From: JBLHRE01 sp047625765
GTDB taxonomy: Bacteria; Bacteroidota; Bacteroidia; Flavobacteriales; JBLHRE01
Reading direction: 5' to 3'
Length of the DNA stretch: 21,313 nt
Assembly: GCA_047625765.1 (NCBI GenBank)
Contig: JBLHRE010000013.1
Coordinates: 1-21,313 of the forward strand
Position 1 is the stretch's first letter. The number at the start of each line of letters is the position of its first letter. Made by a program: the position numbers and the translations under genes. Of this stretch, positions 1-6,997 are shown in pieces. The notes below the pieces were generated by a model that did not search any database, had not been told where the DNA came from, and saw nothing but the letters and a program-made list of their open reading frames with translations.

Positions 1-1
1 A

Positions 2-763
2 GGCTATGATTTCTACTACTTATGGAAACACAAAAACTGCAAATTGCAATTGGGTGGGTCCGACCAATGGGGAAATATTGTTACAGGAACTGAATTCATT
101 AGAAGAAAAGAAGCGGGAGAAGCGTATGCAATTACCACTCCTTTGATTAAAAAGGCAGACGGAACCAAGTTTGGGAAAACAGAAGGAGGCAATGTTTGGT
201 TGGATAAGGCAAAAACATCACCCTATAAATTCTACCAATACTGGTTGAATGCTTCTGATGATGATGCGAAAAACTACATCCGAATTTTTACCTTATTAAA
301 TCAACTCGAAATAGAAGCCTTAGAAAAAGAGCATAACGAAGCGCCACATTTGCGTTTGTTGCAAAAGAAATTGGGCGAGGATGTTACCACCCGTGTGCAT
401 TCTAAAGAAGATTACGAAGCAGCAGTTGCTGCCTCTGAAATCTTGTTTGGAAAATCTACCGAAGCATCTTTGCGTTCTATTTCTGAAGATGATTTGTTGA
501 GTGTTTTTGAAGGAGTTCCTCAATTTACTTTTGCGAAATCGGAACTTACCGAAGGATTGGATATTGTTGAATTATTAGCGGATAGAACAGAAGTTTTTCC
601 ATCGAAAGGAGAAGCAAGACGTATGTTAAAGAGCAATGCCGTATCAGTTAATAAAAATAAAGTAGCAGAAGCAGCTACGGTTGGTATGGCTGACTTGTTG
701 AATGACAAATATGTTTTGGTGCAAAAAGGGAAGAAAAATTATTTCTTACTGATAGCCGAATAG
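2..763 (+). CDS. tyrS: Tyrosyl-tRNA synthetase, C-terminal part (5' end outside window)
   Basis: Charges tRNA-Tyr with tyrosine in the cytoplasm (class I aminoacyl-tRNA synthetase). The reading frame is open from base 2, so the true start and the HIGH-type motif lie upstream of the window; about 253 residues are visible. The fragment begins in the catalytic domain with GYDFYYL and then LQLGGSDQWGN, the conserved tyrosine-site segment of bacterial TyrRS. The KMSKS-equivalent loop follows as KFGKT (in DGTKFGKTEGG). The last ~70 residues fit an S4 RNA-binding domain (FPSKGEARRML, then SVNKNKV). A TTG at 44 is internal to the conserved LQLGGSDQW segment and is not a start. The gene ends in TAG, and a strong hairpin/T-run terminator follows at 811-851, inside the neighbouring convergent gene. 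Identification is secure from the motifs. Confidence 0.95.
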   Translation, partial: GYDFYYLWKHKNCKLQLGGSDQWGNIVTGTEFIRRKEAGEAYAITTPLIKKADGTKFGKTEGGNVWLDKAKTSPYKFYQYWLNASDDDAKNYIRIFTLLNQLEIEALEKEHNEAPHLRLLQKKLGEDVTTRVHSKEDYEAAVAASEILFGKSTEASLRSISEDDLLSVFEGVPQFTFAKSELTEGLDIVELLADRTEVFPSKGEARRMLKSNAVSVNKNKVAEAATVGMADLLNDKYVLVQKGKKNYFLLIAE

Positions 764-767
764 ACAC

Positions 768-1757
768 TTATTGAATCAAGAGGTTGCATCCTCTTATATC
801 AGAATTATCAAAACGACCGAGAACTTCAAATCGGTCGTTTTTTGTTTTTTTACCTAAATCCTGTGTGGCAATAAATGCGCAGGATTCAATATTGGCAAGG
901 TCGATAATATTAATTCCTCCGGTATGTCCTTCGGGAACCAAGCTTAAAGGGTCGGTGGTGTCTCTTATGTAAACTTTCATCCATGGAGGCGTTTCAAAGG
1001 TTTGGTCATGCCTGCAATAGGCCTGACTCAATAATTCGGTCATCCCATATTCTGAATGTATTTGCTCTAAGCCAAAAGCCTGCTGCAAAGCTTCGTGCAA
1101 TTCGGTACGAATCATTTCCTTTCTGCGTCCCTTCATTCCTCCCGTTTCCATAACAATGGTATGCTCCAGTTTTGGGTGGAAAGCCTCCGAAAAGTCAAGT
1201 AAACCAAAACTCACCCCAAGTAAAATTGTCTTTTGTTTTTGCTCTTCTAATTTTTTCAAGACGGTATTTAGTTCCTCAAATTCGTTGAGGTAAAAACCAC
1301 CCTGTTTGTGTCCGCTCAACTGAATCAACTTATCGGCCATATAGATCAAAGAAGAGCCCTGTCTTTCTAAATAGGATGGAAGTAAAGCGAGCACACAATA
1401 GTTCTTGATTGGGCCGTAAAACGCCTCGAAGCCTTGAATAAAACCTTGCTCATAAATACTGATGTCAGCAACCAAATGTTGACTAAAACTCATGCCACTT
1501 GTTCCGCTAGAAGTAAAGGTATGGGTAACTGGATCTTTGTTTGATCTAATTTCAAAATCCTTGAAAAAGGAAATAGGCATAAAAGGTATTTGGCTGCTAT
1601 GAGTAATTTCGGAAGCCTTTATCTTTAAAAGTTCGATATAGCGTTTGTACACTGTATTGTGTAACGCTTGAAAGCGAAACAATTCCAAACACAAAGCCTC
1701 GAACTCAATTGTTGAGGCGATTTGAAATATCCTATCTTTGAAATCCTTAATATTCAT
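768..1757 (-). CDS. LuxE/PaaK-like acyl-protein synthetase (ANL superfamily)
   Basis: 329 residues resembling the LuxE acyl-protein synthetase family, an adenylate-forming (ANL) family that activates a carboxylic acid with ATP and passes the acyl group on. Visible motifs: the nucleotide-binding loop SSGTSG (83-88), ETGGMKGRR (204-212), EYGMTEL (236-242, the A5-like motif), and RFEVLGRFDNSDIRGCN (309-325, the hinge/C-terminal signature). It is shorter than full CoA ligases and lacks most of the mobile C-terminal domain, as usual for LuxE-type proteins. No luxCDAB genes are nearby, so bioluminescence is not suggested; free-standing copies like this are common in Bacteroidota and the substrate is unknown. 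The ATG at 1757 is 3 nt from the divergent lipoprotein start. Its 3' end converges on tyrS with a 4-nt gap. Confidence 0.8.
   Translation of the reverse strand: MNIKDFKDRIFQIASTIEFEALCLELFRFQALHNTVYKRYIELLKIKASEITHSSQIPFMPISFFKDFEIRSNKDPVTHTFTSSGTSGMSFSQHLVADISIYEQGFIQGFEAFYGPIKNYCVLALLPSYLERQGSSLIYMADKLIQLSGHKQGGFYLNEFEELNTVLKKLEEQKQKTILLGVSFGLLDFSEAFHPKLEHTIVMETGGMKGRRKEMIRTELHEALQQAFGLEQIHSEYGMTELLSQAYCRHDQTFETPPWMKVYIRDTTDPLSLVPEGHTGGINIIDLANIESCAFIATQDLGKKTKNDRFEVLGRFDNSDIRGCNLLIQ
811..851 (+). terminator. Intrinsic terminator of tyrS, embedded antisense in the LuxE-like gene
   Basis: A 10-bp perfect stem (811-820 pairs with 831-840) with a 10-nt loop is followed by a T-rich run up to 851 interrupted by one G. 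It lies 48 nt past the tyrS stop and inside the 3' coding part of the convergent LuxE-like gene, where its bases encode the conserved KNDRFEVLGRF segment. Confidence 0.75.
1712..1740 (+). promoter_or_regulatory. Predicted Bacteroidota promoter for the small lipoprotein
   Basis: TTG at 1712-1714, an 18-nt spacer, and TATCTTTG at 1733-1740 match the Flavobacterium consensus TTG-N17-23-TAnnTTTG. Transcription would begin near 1747, giving a very short leader before the ATG at 1761. The element lies wholly inside the N-terminal coding region of the divergent LuxE-like gene. Confidence 0.55.
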
Positions 1758-1760
1758 AAC

Positions 1761-2234
1761 ATGCTTAAGCAGGCCTTAAAAATAGGATTAATCATAGTAC
1801 TGGCATTGACCGCTTGCGATAAGTCGGGAAATTTCCCTGAGGAACCTATAATTAAGTACGAAGGATATAAAATAGTAGATGGTTGGGATTCTATTTTGTG
1901 GCAACCAGCAACCTTATGCGAAATAACTATTTCTTTTACCGATGGCGATGGTGATATTGGCGTGGTAGTAGATTCTACTACCGATAATAACTTGCTAGTG
2001 AACTATTACGAAATTAAAGGAGGGCTAACAGATACCCTTGACCAGATAGATTTTAGTTCTAAAATTCCGGTATTAACTCCTGCGGGACAAAACAAAAGTC
2101 TGAAAGGTGAAATAAGCCTTGAGATGAATATTACGAACAGAGGCTCAGACTCTTTAATCTTCGATTTACAGTTGTTAGATCGCTCTGTAAACGCCTCTAA
2201 TATTGTTGTTACACCCACAATTGCAGTTGAATAA
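1761..2234 (+). CDS. Small predicted lipoprotein of unknown function
   Basis: 157 residues from the ATG at 1761. The frame is open further up to a TTG at 1722, but that would precede the signal peptide and overlap the predicted -7 element, so 1761 is preferred. Residues 1-18 form a lipoprotein signal with lipobox L-T-A-C and Cys19 as the lipidated residue, so the protein should sit in the outer or inner membrane facing the periplasm or surface. The mature part is rich in beta-strand-type sequence and contains an acidic FTDGDGDIG stretch (about residues 59-67), which I recognise as recurring in uncharacterised Bacteroidota lipoproteins and which could bind a metal ion. No enzymatic motif is seen. 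The next gene, 58 nt downstream on the same strand, encodes an outer-membrane barrel and may be co-transcribed. Confidence 0.7.
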   Translation: MLKQALKIGLIIVLALTACDKSGNFPEEPIIKYEGYKIVDGWDSILWQPATLCEITISFTDGDGDIGVVVDSTTDNNLLVNYYEIKGGLTDTLDQIDFSSKIPVLTPAGQNKSLKGEISLEMNITNRGSDSLIFDLQLLDRSVNASNIVVTPTIAVE

Positions 2235-2292
2235 CTGAAAATTTTTACGTTATTCGCGCCAAACTAATAACAAATAAATAACCCAATTAATT

Positions 2293-2946
2293 ATGAAAAA
2301 GAAGTTTTGCCTTGCTGCTTTCGCGGTAGCAACATTATTTTCTATGCACTCTAATGCCCAAATGGCCTTTAGTATTTCTACTGGATTAGGATTGAATAGT
2401 GCATTTGTTGGCTACAAAGTCAATGCGAAACTAATGCCATTTTTTGCATTCCAATCTGTTGGTGGATCTTACAAGTATTCTTACAATGGTTTTGATTATA
2501 ATCCAGATACAAAGCAAATTGAAGAGACTAATTATGAGGATAAAGGGAGATTTAGAATCTATGCGCCAAGTTTAGGTTTAAAATATTTCTTAAATGATGC
2601 TGATAGTAAAGTAAATACTTACGTTTTGGCAAGTGTTTCAAAGCCATTTGCAACAGCTAAGGCTGAGTTTGATGGTGATGAAGATGAGTTTGTAAGCGAT
2701 GAAGTTTCTAAAACAAGCCTTTGGGGTTATGAAGGTGGATTTGGCGCTGAATACAAATTTGACGATCACTTTTCTATTGGAGGTGAATTTGGGGTAAGAG
2801 CATTTACAGGTTCTTCTTCTGATTCTTATGAAGAAGAAGTGTACAATGACGATACCAATGATTTCGAAATGAAAACTTTTGAAGTTAAATACAAAGGAAA
2901 CTTCAATTTCACCTATTCTAAAATTTCTTTGAACTTTTACTTCTAG
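2293..2946 (+). CDS. Outer-membrane beta-barrel protein (OmpA/porin-like small barrel)
   Basis: 217 residues. Residues 1-22 form a Sec signal peptide (KKK, hydrophobic core, cleavage after SNA-Q). The mature part alternates hydrophobic/aromatic and polar residues in repeated strands (for example VGGSYKYSYNGF, RIYAPSLGLKYFL, WGYEGGFGAEYKF, FSIGGEFGVRAF) and ends with SLNFYF, a C-terminal aromatic as expected for an outer-membrane barrel. Acidic loops (GDEDEFVSDE, SYEEEVYNDD) would face outward. The length fits an 8-strand barrel of the OMP_b-brl type. Function is unknown. A strong terminator follows at 2970-3004. No good promoter was found: TTG 2221-2223 with TACGTTAT at 2246-2253 is a poor match, so co-transcription with the lipoprotein is possible. 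Confidence 0.75.
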   Translation: MKKKFCLAAFAVATLFSMHSNAQMAFSISTGLGLNSAFVGYKVNAKLMPFFAFQSVGGSYKYSYNGFDYNPDTKQIEETNYEDKGRFRIYAPSLGLKYFLNDADSKVNTYVLASVSKPFATAKAEFDGDEDEFVSDEVSKTSLWGYEGGFGAEYKFDDHFSIGGEFGVRAFTGSSSDSYEEEVYNDDTNDFEMKTFEVKYKGNFNFTYSKISLNFYF

Positions 2947-2969
2947 AAAGACATTTAGAAGATTGTATT

Positions 2970-3004
2970 AGCCCTGTTTCATGTAAAATGAAACAGGGCT
3001 TTTT
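2970..3004 (+). terminator. Intrinsic terminator of the beta-barrel gene
   Basis: A 13-bp perfect stem (2970-2982 with 2988-3000) and 5-nt loop are followed by TTTTT from 3000. It is placed 23 nt after the stop codon at 2946. Confidence 0.85.
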
Positions 3005-3021
3005 ATTGATGGAATTAGCAC

Positions 3022-3056
3022 AAAAAAAATCCCAAGATTGCTCTTGTGATTTTTTC
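3022..3056. terminator. Likely bidirectional terminator; on the minus strand it ends the pur operon
   Basis: Stem 3030-3037 with 3042-3049 (8 bp with one mismatch, 4-nt loop) is flanked by eight As on the left (3022-3029) and a T-run on the right (3050-3055). Read on the minus strand it lies directly after the stop of the VF530-like gene and has an eight-U tail. Confidence 0.65.
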
Positions 3057-3292
3057 TATTTCTTTTTGAGTGACTTAAGATATAATTGTTCAACCTTCTC
3101 TCTAGCCCAGGGCATTCTGCGTAAAAAATTCAAACTGGATTTAATAGTGGGGTTGCTTTTGAAACAATTGATGGGTACATGGTCTGCCATACTCTCCCAG
3201 CCATACACCGCGACTAGTCTGTCCATAATTTCAACCAGCTTTACACCATGTAAAGGATTGTTTGCTTGGGTATTTTGAGTCTTGTCTTCCAA
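3056..3292 (-). CDS. VF530-family small DNA-binding protein
   Basis: 78 residues. The segment NNPLHGVKL, then VYGWESM, INCFKSNPTIKSSLNFLRR and PWAREKVEQLYL are the hallmarks of the VF530 family (DUF2132), a compact fold described as DNA-binding and named for a Vibrio fischeri protein. Biological targets are not known to me. The only plausible start is the TTG at 3292: the frame upstream reads one ATT codon and then the purE stop TAA, so the gene follows purE in the same frame with only three bases between stop and start. Translation therefore probably depends on re-initiation after purE. It is the last gene of purK-purE-VF530. No internal ATG precedes the conserved core. Confidence 0.8.
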   Translation of the reverse strand: MEDKTQNTQANNPLHGVKLVEIMDRLVAVYGWESMADHVPINCFKSNPTIKSSLNFLRRMPWAREKVEQLYLKSLKKK

Positions 3293-3295
3293 AAT

Positions 3296-3787
3296 TTAGC
3301 GGTTCATTTTTTCAACCTTCGCCATTACTTGGTCGTTTAGGTCTTGCTTGTAAGCCAACATTTGTTTCTGAATGTCTTTGTTGCCTACAGATAAAATTTG
3401 TGTCGCCAAAAGACCTGCGTTTTTTGCTCCGTTCAATGCAACAGTTGCTACAGGAACTCCGCCAGGCATTTGTAAAATAGACAATACAGAATCCCATCCA
3501 TCAATAGAATTGGATGACTTGATGGGTACTCCAATTACTGGAATAGGAGTAATAGAAGCAACCATTCCAGGTAAGTGAGCAGCACCACCAGCGCCAGCAA
3601 TTACCACTTCAATTCCGCGTTTATGAGCATTCTCTGCAAAATCAACCATACGCTGAGGTGTTCTGTGTGCAGAAACAATAGTCATCTCGAAAGGAATATT
3701 GAATTGCTCAAAAATTTCAGCGGCTTGTTTCATAATCGGAAGGTCAGAATCTGAACCCATTATGATAGATGCTATTGGCTTTACCAT
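3296..3787 (-). CDS. purE: N5-carboxyaminoimidazole ribonucleotide mutase (PurE class I)
   Basis: 163 residues. Converts N5-CAIR, made by PurK, to CAIR in de novo purine synthesis in the cytoplasm. Signatures: GSDSD (11-15, phosphate/ribose contact), SAHRTP (39-44, containing the catalytic His41), and AGAGGAAHLPGM (64-75) followed by the PVIGVP segment. The length and the presence of purK indicate class I (bacterial type), not the class II AIR carboxylase. The start codon overlaps the end of purK by 7 nt, so translation is probably coupled. The following VF530-like gene begins 3 nt after the stop codon. Confidence 0.96.
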   Translation of the reverse strand: MVKPIASIIMGSDSDLPIMKQAAEIFEQFNIPFEMTIVSAHRTPQRMVDFAENAHKRGIEVVIAGAGGAAHLPGMVASITPIPVIGVPIKSSNSIDGWDSVLSILQMPGGVPVATVALNGAKNAGLLATQILSVGNKDIQKQMLAYKQDLNDQVMAKVEKMNR

Positions 3788-4938
3788 GATTTTACTTTTA
3801 ATGTGTTTTTTACTGTATCGGCTTTTTGTTTTGCCTCTTCAACTGTTGCTGCCATTACGGTAACGTGGCCCATCTTTCTAAATGGCTTGGTTTCTTTTTT
3901 ACCGTAGATATGTACTTTTACTCCACCTAGTGCAAAACTTTCACTTAGGCCTTCATATTTCACTTTTCCTTTGTAGCCATCTTCTCCCAAAAGGTTAATC
4001 ATCACCGAAGGTAACTTGATCATGGTGTTTCCTAAAGGGAATCCCATAATGGCTCTAAGGTGTTGTTCGTATTGCGATGTAATGCAACTTTCTATCGTAT
4101 GGTGTCCGCTGTTATGTGGTCTTGGCGCGACTTCATTGATCCACAATTTACCTTCTTTATCGATGAACATTTCAACGGCCAAAATTCCAGACATTCCTAG
4201 ATTATTGATAATATTTTCGGCTAATGCTTCTGCCTCAGCAGCAATTTTAGGATCGAGATCCGATGGGCAAATTAGTTTCTCTACCAAGTTTGCGGTAGGG
4301 TGAAATTCCATTTCCACTGCAGGGAAACAGTTGGTTTCACCTTGAGGGTTTCTTGCCACGATAATGGCAATTTCCTTTTCGATACTCACCGCATCTTCGG
4401 TAAGCGAAGCGCCATCTAAAAGACGTTCTAAATCTTTTTCTGATTTGATTACCGCAACCCCTTTTCCATCGTAACCTTCTTTTCTTACTTTCTGAACAAA
4501 AGGAAATGTCAATGCTTTGGATGCAACCAAGGCAAGAATTTCTTCTTTATTCTGATGTAAACGGAAGGCAGAAGAAGGGATGTTGTGTTCTTGGTAGAAT
4601 TCTTTTTGCAATCCTTTATCTTGGATAATTTCCAAAGTTTCAGGATCGGGATGAACGATTTTCCCTTCTGATTTTAGCTTTTTTAAAGCTTCAACATTTA
4701 CATGCTCAATTTCAAAAGTCAGCATGTCTACCTCTTGCCCAAATTGATATACAGCATCGTAATCTCTAAAACTGCCGTTTACATATTTGGTACAGATAGT
4801 TGCTGAAGAACAGTTTGGGTCTGGATCTAAAATGTGGGTTGTTACATCCCAATTACTAGCCGCTTGGATAAGCATTTTCCCTAGCTGACCACCGCCAACA
4901 ATTCCTAATTTAAAATCTGAAGTTACTACTTGTCTCAT
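3781..4938 (-). CDS. purK: N5-carboxyaminoimidazole ribonucleotide synthase (PurK)
   Basis: 385 residues, full length for the family. ATP-grasp enzyme that carboxylates AIR with bicarbonate and ATP to give N5-CAIR, the substrate of the next gene's product. Visible: a GIVGGGQLGKM N-terminal loop (12-22), the ATP-grasp small-domain loop KEGYDGKG (153-160), EKEIAIIVAR (187-196), and the metal-binding C-terminal part of the ATP-grasp domain NEVAPRPHNSGHHTIE (268-283). The C-terminal PurK domain continues through GGVKVHIYGKKET. It is the first gene of the operon; a TAttTTTG -7 element lies at 4966-4973. The stop overlaps the start of purE. Confidence 0.96.
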   Translation of the reverse strand: MRQVVTSDFKLGIVGGGQLGKMLIQAASNWDVTTHILDPDPNCSSATICTKYVNGSFRDYDAVYQFGQEVDMLTFEIEHVNVEALKKLKSEGKIVHPDPETLEIIQDKGLQKEFYQEHNIPSSAFRLHQNKEEILALVASKALTFPFVQKVRKEGYDGKGVAVIKSEKDLERLLDGASLTEDAVSIEKEIAIIVARNPQGETNCFPAVEMEFHPTANLVEKLICPSDLDPKIAAEAEALAENIINNLGMSGILAVEMFIDKEGKLWINEVAPRPHNSGHHTIESCITSQYEQHLRAIMGFPLGNTMIKLPSVMINLLGEDGYKGKVKYEGLSESFALGGVKVHIYGKKETKPFRKMGHVTVMAATVEEAKQKADTVKNTLKVKSW

Positions 4939-4965
4939 CCCTTTATTTGCTCAAGAATTTGGAGG

Positions 4966-4973
4966 CAAAAATA
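4966..4973 (-). promoter_or_regulatory. Predicted -7 element of the purK-purE-VF530 operon
   Basis: On the minus strand the sequence reads TATTTTTG, a full match to TAnnTTTG, 27 nt upstream of the purK ATG. No convincing TTG was found at the -33 position, so the promoter call rests on this element alone. I see no obvious purine riboswitch in the short leader. Confidence 0.45.
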
Positions 4974-5046
4974 AGGACTTTAATTGGAAGCAGTGGAATC
5001 TCGTTTTATAATGTTAATGCCTGTGTCAATGCCTAATATTTTAAGG

Positions 5047-5081
5047 CCAAAAAAAAGGTCTCTGCATAACAGAGACCTTTT
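5047..5081 (-). terminator. Intrinsic terminator of the Na/Pi cotransporter gene
   Basis: An 11-bp perfect stem (5054-5064 with 5070-5080), 5-nt loop, and on the minus strand a run of eight or more Us. It lies just after the stop codon of the minus-strand gene ending at 5103. Confidence 0.85.
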
Positions 5082-5102
5082 CATATTTTGATGCGCAATG
5101 GA

Positions 5103-6770
5103 TTATTTCAACCCTTTAATCGCTTCTGTTACGTTGATCAAGTGATCACCAATTTTCTCCATAGAGTGGATGATGTCATGGTAAATCATACCCAATTGAA
5201 TTTTGTATTCACCTTTTTCAAGGTTCACTAAATGTGCTTCTCTTAAAGTATTTCTACATTGGTTAATGTCGTCTTCCAAACTTTTAGCAGCTTCTAAACT
5301 TACTTCAGATTCTGGCTTCTTCAAGTTTTCTACCATCATAACAGATGCCTTTTCAACCAAAACAAAAATCTCGTTTAAGCTCTCTCTGTTTTCAGGAGTA
5401 AAGAATAATTTCTGCTCTCTTTTACGGTCTAAACCGATAGAGATTTGGTAACAAATATCTCCAACACGTTCCAAATCGTTTAGAATACTTAACATACTTC
5501 TTACACGAATAGATGCTGATTCCGACATTTCTCCTTCTGCTGCTTTCGCGAGGTAGTCAGAAATTTCAATCTCCATTCTATCAGTAATGTCTTCGTATTT
5601 GCGGATACGTTTTAGCAATAGATTAAATGCTTTCTTATCTGTTTCGTCTTTTAAGGTAGTTACCATTCCAAAAAGTTTGTAACAAACTTCTCCCATCTTC
5701 ACAACCTCTTTGTTTGCTTCAAGAATAGAAATTTCAGGAGTAGAGAAAACACCTCTTTCAATGTGCTCTAATCTAAATTCTTCGTCAATTTCACCTTTAG
5801 ATTTAACGGTTTTAATAGCAAAGTTGGTCAGTTGTTTCACGAAACCAATACATAGTAATACGTTTAACAAGTTAAAGGTGGTATGGAATGCTGCTAAGGC
5901 GAATTTGCTAGCATCCTGTCCTTCCGGTGCAGGTAATACGGTATTCAATAAGTCGATGACATATGGCATCAGAATTATCATCCAGAAAACACCAATGATG
6001 TTAAATAAAGAGTGAATACGAGCCGATCGTTTTGCGTGCACATTGGCTACAAGTGAAGCTAATTCTGCGGTAATTGTTGTTCCAATGTTTTCACCCAATA
6101 CCATTGCTGCTGCAATTTCTATAGGTAAACCCTGAGTGGTTAAAACAATAGTTAAAGTCATTGCAGCTGATGAGGATTGTACAATTACGGTTAGTAATGT
6201 ACCAACACCAACAAACATCAATCGTGTAAAGAATCCTGGGTCGCTAAATTCATTTAAGAAGGCCAAAACTTCAGGGTTTCCTTTGATATCTGGAACAGCA
6301 TCTTTCAATTCGCTCAATCCTAAGAATAACAAGGCAAAACCAATAAGAGTTTCACCCCATTTTTTTGTGTTTTGCTTAGAAGAAAACAACATTGGCGCAC
6401 CAATAGCAATAATTGGAAGTGCGTAGTTAACAATCTTCAATTTGAATCCAATCAAAGAAACCAACCAACCCGTAATAGTTGTTCCGATGTTTGCTCCCAT
6501 CATTACTCCTGCAGATTCAATCAATGATAATAATCCTGCATTTACAAAACTAACAGTCATTACTGTTGTTGCAGATGATGACTGCAAAATTGCAGTAATC
6601 AAGAAACCTGTGGCAACACCCGTAAATCGATTGGTTGTCATTGCCTTTAAAACCTGACGCATTTTAGATCCTGCGACTTGTTGAAGTCCTTCAGACATCA
6701 CTTTCATCCCGTAGATGAAAAATCCTAAGGCACCGATAAGCTTTACTGCTTCAAAAATTCCGAATTCCAT
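5103..6770 (-). CDS. Na+/phosphate cotransporter with C-terminal PhoU-like domain (NptA/PNaS family)
   Basis: 555 residues. Sodium-coupled inorganic phosphate carrier of the inner membrane. Two inverted Na/Pi-cotransporter repeats are visible, each with the family's QSSS signature: QSSSATT (63-69) and QSSSA (198-202). Each is followed by a glycine-asparagine motif, GANIGTTIT (92-100) and GENIGTT (226-232). Many hydrophobic segments fill residues 5-325. From about residue 345 the protein is soluble and helical with a PhoU-like pattern (ERVGDICYQI, then MEKIGDHLINV near the end), which in this family is thought to regulate the channel part. It is divergent from the OprP-type porin, and CTTAACA repeats lie in the shared upstream region. 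Bacteroidota, like other bacteria, may also use such proteins for efflux, so the transport direction is inferred. Confidence 0.9.
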   Translation of the reverse strand: MEFGIFEAVKLIGALGFFIYGMKVMSEGLQQVAGSKMRQVLKAMTTNRFTGVATGFLITAILQSSSATTVMTVSFVNAGLLSLIESAGVMMGANIGTTITGWLVSLIGFKLKIVNYALPIIAIGAPMLFSSKQNTKKWGETLIGFALLFLGLSELKDAVPDIKGNPEVLAFLNEFSDPGFFTRLMFVGVGTLLTVIVQSSSAAMTLTIVLTTQGLPIEIAAAMVLGENIGTTITAELASLVANVHAKRSARIHSLFNIIGVFWMIILMPYVIDLLNTVLPAPEGQDASKFALAAFHTTFNLLNVLLCIGFVKQLTNFAIKTVKSKGEIDEEFRLEHIERGVFSTPEISILEANKEVVKMGEVCYKLFGMVTTLKDETDKKAFNLLLKRIRKYEDITDRMEIEISDYLAKAAEGEMSESASIRVRSMLSILNDLERVGDICYQISIGLDRKREQKLFFTPENRESLNEIFVLVEKASVMMVENLKKPESEVSLEAAKSLEDDINQCRNTLREAHLVNLEKGEYKIQLGMIYHDIIHSMEKIGDHLINVTEAIKGLK

Positions 6771-6790
6771 AACTGGTTGTATCGTTTGAT

Positions 6791-6825
6791 TGACTTTATG
6801 GGTGCAATGTTAAGGAATTATAAAG
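6791..6825 (-). promoter_or_regulatory. Putative Pho-box pair and -7 position for the Na/Pi cotransporter
   Basis: On the minus strand CTTTATA (6825-6819) and CTTAACA (6814-6808) are 11 bp apart, and 9 bp after the second unit the sequence reads TAAAGTCA (6798-6791). The spacing equals that before pstS. The -7 element matches only TA plus one T of TAnnTTTG, so this is a weaker case. A further isolated CTTAACA is on the minus strand at 6859-6865. Confidence 0.45.
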
Positions 6826-6910
6826 CACGATTAACCAAAGAAATACCCTTGTAGATACTGTTAAGGCTGGTAATGGCTGCATTGCCTTGTGTTTTAGGGC
6901 AATATTCTAA

Positions 6911-6948
6911 TGTTAAGAAATAGTTAAATATGTTAAGTAAGGGTTTAG
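6911..6948. promoter_or_regulatory. Putative Pho-box array between the Na/Pi cotransporter and the porin
   Basis: On the plus strand four units occur: TGTTAAG (6911-6917), AGTTAAA (6922-6928), TGTTAAG (6931-6937), GGTTTAG (6942-6948). They form two pairs with 11-bp spacing, and 9 bp separates the pairs' adjoining units. Read on the minus strand the units are CTTAACA-like, so the array is oriented towards the cotransporter, yet it is much closer to the porin promoter. Confidence 0.55.
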
Positions 6949-6966
6949 TGTGGGTAAATTCTTACT

Positions 6967-6974
6967 CATATTTG
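6967..6974 (+). promoter_or_regulatory. Predicted -7 element of the phosphate porin gene
   Basis: CATATTTG differs from TAnnTTTG at one position. It would start transcription near 6981, 17 nt before the ATG at 6998. This supports 6998 as the start instead of a GTG at 6950, which would lie upstream of the promoter. Confidence 0.5.
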
Positions 6975-6997
6975 CAGCCCGAAAAAAACAGAACATT

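Noticed and set aside
768..1757. Bioluminescence (lux) function for the LuxE-like gene
   Set aside because: No luxA, luxB, luxC or luxD homologue is nearby; isolated LuxE-like genes are common in Bacteroidota.
2988..3278. Plus-strand open frame of 96 codons over the VF530-like gene
   Set aside because: It begins in the terminator hairpin and runs antisense to a clearly conserved gene; no domain-like sequence.
5488..5494. CTTAACA inside the Na/Pi carrier gene
   Set aside because: Single copy in coding sequence without 11-bp partners; treated as a chance match, as is the one at 8959-8965.
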